From JBDHRG01 sp039807445 (GTDB lineage Bacteria; Pseudomonadota; Gammaproteobacteria; Competibacterales; Competibacteraceae): a stretch of 55,869 nt of DNA. A model generated the notes under the pieces. The model saw only the letters and a list, made by a program, of their open reading frames with translations. It was not told where the DNA came from and made no database searches. The stretch covers positions 1 through 55,869 of the forward strand of contig JBDHRG010000004.1 of the NCBI GenBank assembly GCA_039807445.1, read 5' to 3'. The position numbers and the translations under genes were made by a program. This document shows, in pieces, positions 50,196 through 55,869 of the stretch (position 1 is its first letter; every line of letters begins with the position of its first letter).

Positions 50196-50975
50196 ATGGA
50201 CGCCGACAGCGCCAAGCCAGCCAACCCGCCCCGGATCGGGCTGTTCGTGACCTGCCTGGTCGACCTGTTCCGGCCCTCGGTCGCCTTCGCCGCGATCAAG
50301 CTGCTCGAGGACGCCGGCTGCCGGGTCGAGGTGCCGCCTGCGCAGACCTGCTGCGGCCAGCCGGCGTTCAACTCGGGCGACCGGGCCGACACCCGCGCGC
50401 TGGCCGAAGCCGTGATCGCCGCCTTCGAGGGCTACGACCAGGTGGTCGGCCCCTCGGGCTCGTGCATCGGCATGCTGCACCAGTACCCCGAGCTGTTCGA
50501 GGCGGGCGGCCCCTGGCGTGCGCGCGCAGAAAAGCTCGCCGCGAAGAGCTTCGAGCTGACGGCATTCCTGGTCGATGTGCTCGGCGTCGAACGGGTCGCG
50601 GCGCGCTACCCGGGCACGGTCACTTACCACGACTCGTGCGCGGGGCTGCGCGAGCTCGGCGTCAAGCGCCAGCCGCGCACGCTGCTCGGCAGCGTCGAGG
50701 GGCTGGAGCTGAAGGAAATGGACGAGGCGGAAGTGTGCTGCGGCTTCGGCGGCACCTTCTGCATCAAGTATCCCGAGATCTCCAACCGCATGGTCTCGGA
50801 CAAGATCGCCAATGCCCGCGCTTCGGGCGCCGGCACGCTGCTCGCCGGCGACCTGGGCTGCCTGCTGAACATGGCCGGCAAGCTGGCGCGCGAAGGCGCG
50901 GACATCCGCGTGCGCCACGTCGCCGAAGTGCTCGCCGGCATGGCCGACGGCCCGGCGATCGGCGAAACCCGGTGA
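50196..50975 (+). CDS. lutA: L-lactate utilisation protein LutA (CCG-motif Fe-S subunit)
   Basis: 259-residue subunit of the LutABC L-lactate dehydrogenase system. It has two CCG domains: PAQTCCGQPAFNSG near residues 48-61 and EVCCGFGGTFC near 180-190, which ligate an iron-sulfur cluster as in heterodisulfide reductase-like proteins. It works with LutB and LutC to oxidise L-lactate to pyruvate. First gene of a tight lutABC operon, followed by lutB after 10 bp. A GntR-type dyad lies just upstream. Confidence 0.92.
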   Translation: MDADSAKPANPPRIGLFVTCLVDLFRPSVAFAAIKLLEDAGCRVEVPPAQTCCGQPAFNSGDRADTRALAEAVIAAFEGYDQVVGPSGSCIGMLHQYPELFEAGGPWRARAEKLAAKSFELTAFLVDVLGVERVAARYPGTVTYHDSCAGLRELGVKRQPRTLLGSVEGLELKEMDEAEVCCGFGGTFCIKYPEISNRMVSDKIANARASGAGTLLAGDLGCLLNMAGKLAREGADIRVRHVAEVLAGMADGPAIGETR

Positions 50976-50985
50976 GGACGGACCG

Positions 50986-52413
50986 ATGCAGGTGAGCAGC
51001 CTCCAGTTCAAGCAGAATGCCCACGCCGCGCTCGAGGACGCCGCGCTGCAGCGCGCGCTCGGCAAGCTCAAGGCCGGCTTCCCGGTCAAGCGCGCCGCCG
51101 CGATCGCGAAGCTGCCCGAGTTCGAGGCGCTTCGCGATGCCGGCCGCGACCTGAAGAACCACGTCCTCGCCAACCTCGACACTTACCTCGAAACCTTCGA
51201 GGCCAACGTGCGCGAGAACGGCGGCCACGTGCACTGGGCCGCCGATGCCGAGCAGGCCAACGCGATCATCCTCGAGCTCTGCCGCCGCGTCGGCGCGAAG
51301 ACGGTCACCAAGGGCAAGTCGATGGTCTCGGAGGAGACCGGGCTCAACGACTACCTGGCCGCGAACGGCGTCACCCCGGTCGAGACCGACCTCGGCGAAT
51401 ACATCCTGCAGCTCAGGGACGAGCACCCGAGCCACATCGTCGCCCCGGCGATCCACCTGAGCCTCGACCAGGTTTCCGACGCCTTCCACCAGCACCACCG
51501 GCCGTACGGCAAGACCGCGCGCCAGACCGAGCCGCGCGCGCTGCTGGACGAGGCGCGCGAGATCATGCGCACCCGCTTCGCCGCAGCCGACGTCGGCATC
51601 ACCGGCGCCAATTTCTGCATCGCCGAAACCGGCCAGACGGTGATCTTCACCAACGAGGGCAACGGCGACCTGACCCAGCTGCTGGCGAAGGTGCACATCG
51701 TCATCACCAGCATCGACAAGGTGGTGCCGACGCTCGAGGATCTGGCCACCTTCATGCGCCTGCTGCCGCGCTCGGCCACCGGACAGGAGCTGACCGTCTA
51801 CACCAGCCTGTCCTCGGGGCCGCGCCGTGCGGACGATGCCGACGGCCCGGGGGAATTCCACGTCGTGCTGCTCGACAACGGCCGCTCCGGCATGCTCGGC
51901 AGCGAGTTCCAGGACATGCTGCGCTGCATCCGCTGCGCCGCCTGCATCAACCACTGCCCGGTATACGGCGCGGTCGGCGGCCACGCCTACGGCTGGGTCT
52001 ACCCGGGACCGATGGGCTCGGTGCTGACGCCGCAACTGGTCGGCATCGAGCAAGCCGGGCTGTTGCCCAACGCCTCGACCTTCTGCGGGCGCTGCGAGAG
52101 CGTCTGCCCGGTACGCATCCCGCTGCCCAAGCTGATGCGCCACTGGCGCAACCGCGAGTACGAGAAGCACCTGCAGCCGCGCGCGTACCGCTTCGGGCTG
52201 GGGGCCTGGGCCTGGCTGGCGAAGCATCCGGGCTGGTACCGCAAGGCGACGGCGTTGCAGGCGCGGTTGCTGAAGCTGCTGGGCGGCAAGGCCGGGCGCA
52301 TCCGCGCGCTGCCCGTGGCCCGCGGCTGGACCGCCTGGCGCGACCTGCCCGCGCCCGAGGGCAAGACTTTCCACGAGCTGTGGGCCGAACGAAGCCCGGG
52401 AGCCGCCCGATGA
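50986..52413 (+). CDS. lutB: L-lactate utilisation protein LutB (4Fe-4S subunit)
   Basis: 475-residue LutB with the LUD domain in the N-terminal 300 residues, then two 4Fe-4S cysteine clusters: CIRCAACINHCPVYG near 311-325 and CGRCESVCPV near 367-376. It forms the electron-transfer part of the lactate dehydrogenase complex. It starts 10 bp after lutA and ends in an ATGA overlap with lutC, so translation is coupled. Full length compared with B. subtilis LutB. Confidence 0.93.
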   Translation: MQVSSLQFKQNAHAALEDAALQRALGKLKAGFPVKRAAAIAKLPEFEALRDAGRDLKNHVLANLDTYLETFEANVRENGGHVHWAADAEQANAIILELCRRVGAKTVTKGKSMVSEETGLNDYLAANGVTPVETDLGEYILQLRDEHPSHIVAPAIHLSLDQVSDAFHQHHRPYGKTARQTEPRALLDEAREIMRTRFAAADVGITGANFCIAETGQTVIFTNEGNGDLTQLLAKVHIVITSIDKVVPTLEDLATFMRLLPRSATGQELTVYTSLSSGPRRADDADGPGEFHVVLLDNGRSGMLGSEFQDMLRCIRCAACINHCPVYGAVGGHAYGWVYPGPMGSVLTPQLVGIEQAGLLPNASTFCGRCESVCPVRIPLPKLMRHWRNREYEKHLQPRAYRFGLGAWAWLAKHPGWYRKATALQARLLKLLGGKAGRIRALPVARGWTAWRDLPAPEGKTFHELWAERSPGAAR

Positions 52414-53069
52414 CGACCAACGCGCGCGACGCCATCCTCGCCAACATCCGCAAGGGCATCGCCCGCGCCGATCCGCCCGCCGCGCTCAAGGGCGACCCGG
52501 CGGCGCGGCTCGCCGGGCATCCGCGCAACGTGGTGCCGGCGCGCGCGGCGGCGCTCGACCCCGCCGGCCGGGTCGAGCTGTTCGTGGCGATGGCGACCGA
52601 GGCTTCGGCCGTGGTCAGCCGCGTGCCCGAACGCGCTGCGGTGCCGGCTGCGGTCGCGGCCTTCCTCGAGGCGCAGGCGCTGCCGCCGAGCGTGGTGCTG
52701 GCGCCCGAACTCGCCGGTCTGGACTGGACCGGCCTCGCCACCGAAATCCGCCCGGCGCGCGGCGGCGACCCGGCCAGCGTCACCCCGGCCTTCGCCGGCA
52801 TCGCCGAGACCGGCACGCTGGTGCTGCACTCGGGCGGCCACAGCCCGACTTCGCTGAACTTCGTGCCCGACCACCACCTCGTCGTGCTCGAGGCCGCGCG
52901 CATCGTCGGCGCCTACGAAGACGCCTGGGACCTGTTGCGCGCCGAGCTCGGCGCGATCCCGCGCACGGTGAACCTGATCACCGGCCCCTCGCGCACCGCC
53001 GACCTCGAGCAGACGCTGCTGATGGGCGCGCACGGCCCGGTGCAGCTTTGCATCGTGCTGGTGGGCTGA
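52410..53069 (+). CDS. lutC: L-lactate utilisation protein LutC
   Basis: 219-residue LutC, an LUD-domain protein required for L-lactate oxidation together with LutA and LutB. The core TPAFAGIAETGTLVLHSG and the end FVPDHHLVVLEAARIVG, GPSRTADLEQTLLMGAHGP are characteristic. The ATG overlaps the lutB stop (ATGA). It completes the operon; downstream the oxygenase-like gene starts 66 bp later with its own ribosome binding site. Confidence 0.92.
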   Translation: MTTNARDAILANIRKGIARADPPAALKGDPAARLAGHPRNVVPARAAALDPAGRVELFVAMATEASAVVSRVPERAAVPAAVAAFLEAQALPPSVVLAPELAGLDWTGLATEIRPARGGDPASVTPAFAGIAETGTLVLHSGGHSPTSLNFVPDHHLVVLEAARIVGAYEDAWDLLRAELGAIPRTVNLITGPSRTADLEQTLLMGAHGPVQLCIVLVG

Positions 53070-53135
53070 GCGCGGTCGGCCGGGGTTCTAGACTCGGGGC
53101 GGGGAGTGCGCCCGCCGTCCCCGGGGAGGTGGCCG

Positions 53136-53762
53136 ATGGAACCCTGGCTGGAGGCATCCGACCTCCATTCGCTGTTCCCCTCGCTGGTCTGGGAGTTGCA
53201 GCTCAGGCGCGAACTGCACGAGCCGCTCGACCGCCACGTTCTCGCGCTGCTCGCCGGCTTGGGGCAACCCGAACTGGGGCGGGGCGAGGCCTGGCAGTCG
53301 GTTCAGACCCTGCACGAGCGCGCCGAGCTGGCCGAGCTGGTCGAGTGGATCGCGCGGGCGAGTGACGGCGTGCTGCGCTTCCTGAAGATCGGTGCCGATG
53401 ACCTCGCGCTCAGCGCCTGCTGGGCCAACGTGTCGGCGCCGGGCGCGGGCCACCGGATGCACAGCCATCCGAACAACTTCCTCAGCGGCGTTTATTACGT
53501 CCAGGTGCAGCCGGGGGCCGACACGATCAATTTCCACGACCCGCGCCCGCAGACCGGCATCATCCGCCCGCCGGTGACGGCGCTGACCGCCGCCAACACC
53601 GACCAGGTCGTGGTCCGCGTCGCCGCGGGCACGCTGCTGCTGTTCCCGTCGTGGCTGCCGCACTCGGTCGACCCGAACGCGAGCGGGGAGCTGCGCGTCA
53701 GCCTGAGCTTCAACGCCATGTTCACCGACTTCACCGAGCGCCTCGCCAAGCCGCTGTGGTGA
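53136..53762 (+). CDS. 2OG-Fe(II) oxygenase-like protein (TIGR02466-type)
   Basis: 208-residue protein with a double-stranded beta-helix typical of putative 2-oxoglutarate/Fe(II) oxygenases of the TIGR02466 group. The first iron-ligand region is MHSHPNNFLSGVYYV (near residues 108-122), the second His is in FPSWLPHSVDPN, and an Arg follows in LRVSLSFN for 2-oxoglutarate binding. The substrate is unknown. The ATG at 53136 has GGGGAGG upstream. The gene lies between lutC and rnk and may be independent. Confidence 0.75.
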   Translation: MEPWLEASDLHSLFPSLVWELQLRRELHEPLDRHVLALLAGLGQPELGRGEAWQSVQTLHERAELAELVEWIARASDGVLRFLKIGADDLALSACWANVSAPGAGHRMHSHPNNFLSGVYYVQVQPGADTINFHDPRPQTGIIRPPVTALTAANTDQVVVRVAAGTLLLFPSWLPHSVDPNASGELRVSLSFNAMFTDFTERLAKPLW

Positions 53763-53778
53763 GGCGGGACGCACCGGC

Positions 53779-53806
53779 TTGCCGGTAGGGCCGAACCTGC
53801 TATAGT
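53779..53806 (+). promoter_or_regulatory. Promoter of rnk (extended -10)
   Basis: TTGCCG at 53779-53784, a 16-bp spacer and TATAGT at 53801-53806, with TGC just ahead making an extended -10 box. It lies 131 bp before rnk and just ahead of the strong hairpin. Confidence 0.5.
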
Positions 53807-53828
53807 GCCGCGACACCAACCCCACGAT

Positions 53829-53854
53829 GCCGGGCCGCCTTCGGGCGGCCCGGC
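53829..53854 (+). promoter_or_regulatory. UUCG-tetraloop hairpin in the rnk leader
   Basis: GCCGGGCCGCC at 53829-53839, TTCG and GGCGGCCCGGC at 53844-53854 form a perfect 11-bp stem closed by a UUCG tetraloop. It follows the promoter by about 22 bp, so would be in the 5' leader of rnk or could terminate read-through from the oxygenase gene. No U tract follows. Confidence 0.5.
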
Positions 53855-53936
53855 GCGCTTTCGAACCCTGGAATTTCCGAGTCCCGTCCCGTGCTGGCTT
53901 GCGGCTGCCGCGGGTGGGCACCGCTGGAGGAATGCC

Positions 53937-54350
53937 ATGAGCATGCAACCGCCGATCACCGTCACCAGCCTCGACCTCGAGCGCCTCGAAGTGCTGCTGG
54001 ATTCGCCGGCCTACAAGGACTTCCCCGGTGCCGACGCGCTGCGCGCCGAACTGGATCGGGCGACCATCGTCGAGCCGCAGGAAGTGCCGTCCGGCATCGT
54101 GACGATGAACTCGACGGTGCGCGTCGCCGAGGTCGACAGTGGCCGCGAGTTCGAGCTGACGCTGGTCTATCCGCGCGACAGCGACGGCTCGCCGGGCAAG
54201 GTTTCGGTGCTGGCGCCGGCGGGCAGCGCGCTGCTCGGGCTGGCGGTCGGGCAGACTATCGCGTGGCCGATGCCGGCCGGGCGCCAGCTGCAGCTGAAAG
54301 TGCTCGCCATCGCCTATCAGCCCGAGGCGGCCGGCGAATACCACCGCTGA
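53937..54350 (+). CDS. rnk: Regulator of nucleoside diphosphate kinase
   Basis: 137-residue Rnk, a GreA/B-family RNA polymerase secondary-channel-like protein with a short N-terminal coiled coil and a C-terminal FKBP-like domain. The C-terminal NSTVRVAEVDSGREFELTLVYP and the GSALLGLAVGQTIAW core match the family. Known Rnk proteins influence nucleoside diphosphate kinase levels. The ATG at 53937 has GGAGG upstream. It has its own promoter and leader hairpin. Confidence 0.88.
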   Translation: MSMQPPITVTSLDLERLEVLLDSPAYKDFPGADALRAELDRATIVEPQEVPSGIVTMNSTVRVAEVDSGREFELTLVYPRDSDGSPGKVSVLAPAGSALLGLAVGQTIAWPMPAGRQLQLKVLAIAYQPEAAGEYHR

Positions 54351-54460
54351 GCCGGGCCATCCTGCCCGACTCCCCTGCGGGGCCGCCCTGCGGGCGTCCG
54401 AATCCGCTGCCGGCGGATTCCGTGACGTTGGCGCGGTCATCTTTGTTCTGCTATCGAAAA

Positions 54461-54723
54461 GGTGAACAAAGGTGTTCACGCTTTTCTTCCTGCCCTGAAC
54501 CGTCTTGAAGACCGTATTCATGTCTGACAGGCGTCACTTTCCCAACTGCAAACAGGCACTTCCTTGTTCCTGCGGCAGTGTCCGCCGTTACCGGACAGAC
54601 TCGCCACGGGTAGGGCAGTTGTGGTTGCCAGCCTGGGCGAAGCACCCCAGACCGTAGCAGGACTGAGGTACAACGCAAGGTTGAAGGCGACTTCGTGCTT
54701 CCTTGTAAACACCATTGTTCACC
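54461..54723. mobile_element. MITE-like inverted-repeat element (263 bp)
   Basis: GGTGAACAAAGGTGTTCAC at 54461-54479 and GTAAACACCATTGTTCACC at 54705-54723 are terminal inverted repeats, 17 of 19 matching. The interior is clearly less GC-rich than the surroundings and holds no transposase. A 65-codon frame on the - strand (54518-54715) ends ESDACQT, reminiscent of small unassigned proteins, but is probably not a gene. No target duplication is obvious. It lies in the 517-bp gap between rnk and aqpZ. Confidence 0.55.
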
Positions 54724-54867
54724 ATCGCGCACACCTTGCTATATCAGAGACAGGCTCCATACTTGCCGGAGTGCCGCCGCCGCCGAGGTCGGGATGACCC
54801 GCGTGCGGTGGCGCCGGATCGTGGCGACTGTTCGACGATCCGGGGAAGATGGCAACAGGAGGTCGAG

Positions 54868-55590
54868 ATGTCCCTGGGTAAGCGTTTGGGTGCCGAGTTC
54901 ATCGGCACGTTCTGGCTGGTCCTCGGCGGCTGCGGCAGCGCGATGCTCGCGGCTGCCTTTCCGCAGGTCGGCATCGGGCTGCACGGCGTATCGCTCGCCT
55001 TCGGCCTGACGGTACTGACGATGGCTTTCGCGATCGGCCACGTCTCGGGCTGCCACCTGAACCCGGCGGTGTCGGTCGGCTTGACGGTGGGCGGGCGCTT
55101 TCCGGCGGCCGAGCTGGTGCCGTACATCGTCGCGCAGGTGCTCGGCGCAGTGGTCGCGGCGACGGTGCTGTACTTCATCGCCACCGGCAAGGCCGACGCC
55201 AAGATCGGCGGCTTCGCCGCCAACGGTTTCGGCGAGCACTCGCCGGGCGGCTACGGTCTGGGCGCGGCCTTCGTCACCGAAGTGGTGATGACCGCGATGT
55301 TCCTGCTCGTGATCATGGGTGCGACCGATCCGCGCGCACCGGCCGGCTTCGCCCCGATCGCGATCGGTCTGTGCCTGACGCTGATCCACCTGATCAGCAT
55401 CCCGGTCACCAACACCTCGGTGAACCCGGCGCGCAGCACCGGGCCGGCGCTGTTCGCCGAAGGCGGCTGGGCGCTCGGCCAGCTGTGGCTGTTCTGGGTG
55501 GCACCGATCGTCGGCGCGGCGATCGGCGCGATCGCCTACAAGGCGATCGTCGCCGAGCCCACCGGCCAGACCGCCGCGGCGCGTTCCTGA
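54868..55590 (+). CDS. aqpZ: Aquaporin Z
   Basis: 240-residue water channel of the major intrinsic protein family. It has six membrane helices and two half-helices with the NPA boxes: HLNPAVS (Asn65) and SVNPARS (near residue 188). The selectivity-filter arginine follows the second NPA, and a His lies in IHLISIP. These mark a water-specific aquaporin in the inner membrane. AGGAGG precedes the ATG. The MITE-like element is 145 bp upstream, so its control region may be affected. Confidence 0.93.
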   Translation: MSLGKRLGAEFIGTFWLVLGGCGSAMLAAAFPQVGIGLHGVSLAFGLTVLTMAFAIGHVSGCHLNPAVSVGLTVGGRFPAAELVPYIVAQVLGAVVAATVLYFIATGKADAKIGGFAANGFGEHSPGGYGLGAAFVTEVVMTAMFLLVIMGATDPRAPAGFAPIAIGLCLTLIHLISIPVTNTSVNPARSTGPALFAEGGWALGQLWLFWVAPIVGAAIGAIAYKAIVAEPTGQTAAARS

Positions 55591-55645
55591 AGCACCGTTT
55601 CGGCGGCTCTGCTGCCGGCGCGGGCGCCCTCGCGGTTTTCGGGGG

Positions 55646-55869
55646 TCACGCCGCCGCGCCGTGCGCGGCGAGCCATTCGCGCAGCCGCCGCCAGCCGTCT
55701 CCGGCGGCGTCCTTGCGGTAGCTCGGGCGGTAGTCGGCGTGGAAGGCGTGCGGCGCCTCGGGATAGACGACGATCTGCGAGCCGCTTCCGCCCTGCGCCA
55801 GCGCCGCCTTCATCCGCTCGACCGAGTCGAGCGGAATGCCGCTGTCGGCGCCGCCGTACAGCCCGAGCA
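55646..55869 (-). CDS. Dienelactone hydrolase family protein, C-terminal part (gene runs off the window)
   Basis: The last 73 codons of a leftward gene. The visible part reads LGLYGGADSGIPLDSVERMK and APHAFHADYRPSYRK, containing the Asp and the catalytic His of the dienelactone hydrolase fold and ending EWLAAHGAA. The nucleophile region is outside the window. It is a second family member, clearly different from the one at 30963. Converges on aqpZ. Confidence 0.85.
   Translation of the reverse strand, partial: LGLYGGADSGIPLDSVERMKAALAQGGSGSQIVVYPEAPHAFHADYRPSYRKDAAGDGWRRLREWLAAHGAAA

Noticed and set aside
54518..54715. A 65-codon gene inside the inverted-repeat element
   Set aside because: Its start overlaps the right terminal repeat and no ribosome binding site is clear. 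Kept only as a note in the element's entry.

Overview
The window is a very GC-rich, gene-dense chromosomal segment of a Pseudomonadota bacterium, most like a high-GC beta- or gammaproteobacterium. The placement rests on gene types: OxyR with Cys199/Cys208 at the E. coli numbering, E. coli-type NADP isocitrate dehydrogenase, homodimeric AceE, Rnk, YajD, LutABC, a Pseudomonas-style split class II ribonucleotide reductase (NrdJa/NrdJb), and an initiator tRNA. I cannot name the genus. There is no phage, complete insertion sequence or CRISPR array; most of it is ordinary core and accessory metabolism.

Layout. 1-9.4 kb: yajD, a broken amidohydrolase, an Atm1-like ABC exporter, a three-gene operon of unknown function, an FMN reductase, and a divergent LysR/MFS pair. 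9.4-14.3 kb: an APC-family (KimA-like) permease, a PLP enzyme, a GhrA-like dehydrogenase and an AlkA-like DNA glycosylase. 14.4-16.9 kb: two closely similar GNAT acetyltransferases flanking a hicAB toxin-antitoxin module with a perfect operator palindrome. 17-25.8 kb: a QmcA/NfeD membrane pair, MBL hydrolase, aceE, a 2-hydroxyacid dehydrogenase, an ABC exporter and a CopD-like protein. 25.9-33.3 kb: initiator tRNA, then nrdJa, which carries two LAGLIDADG inteins, with nrdJb 1.7 kb downstream behind two unrelated-looking genes. The nrdJa promoter carries two NrdR-like boxes 31 bp apart. 33.5-40.2 kb: a possible diverged kinase, a secreted protein, fRMsr, a P-type ATPase, a TolA-C-like lipoprotein and a RocR-like REC-EAL protein. 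40.3-47.3 kb: redox and purine genes (trxB, 2-Cys peroxiredoxin, terC, rubredoxin and its reductase, purEK, oxyR). 47.7-55.9 kb: isocitrate dehydrogenase fused to a CBS pair, a DCC protein, lutABC, a 2OG-oxygenase-like protein, rnk, a small inverted-repeat element, aqpZ and a partial dienelactone hydrolase.

How the genes work together. The trxB, peroxiredoxin, oxyR, fRMsr, rubredoxin and DCC genes form a redox-defence theme, and an ATAG-N7-CTAT OxyR-like site lies between the peroxiredoxin and terC. LutABC, AceE, isocitrate dehydrogenase and the two 2-hydroxyacid dehydrogenases handle lactate, pyruvate, TCA-cycle and glyoxylate-type substrates.

The strongest points for a second look are (1) intein 2 of NrdJa, inserted exactly at the predicted thiyl-radical cysteine and ending in Gln instead of Asn; (2) the isocitrate dehydrogenase-CBS fusion; (3) a family of intergenic elements built from degenerate 7-bp words with inverted arms, including 11 perfect copies of CGTGCCT; (4) the NrdR-like tandem boxes on the nrdJa promoter; (5) hicAB lying inside what looks like a GNAT duplication; and (6) a 263-bp inverted-repeat element upstream of aqpZ.
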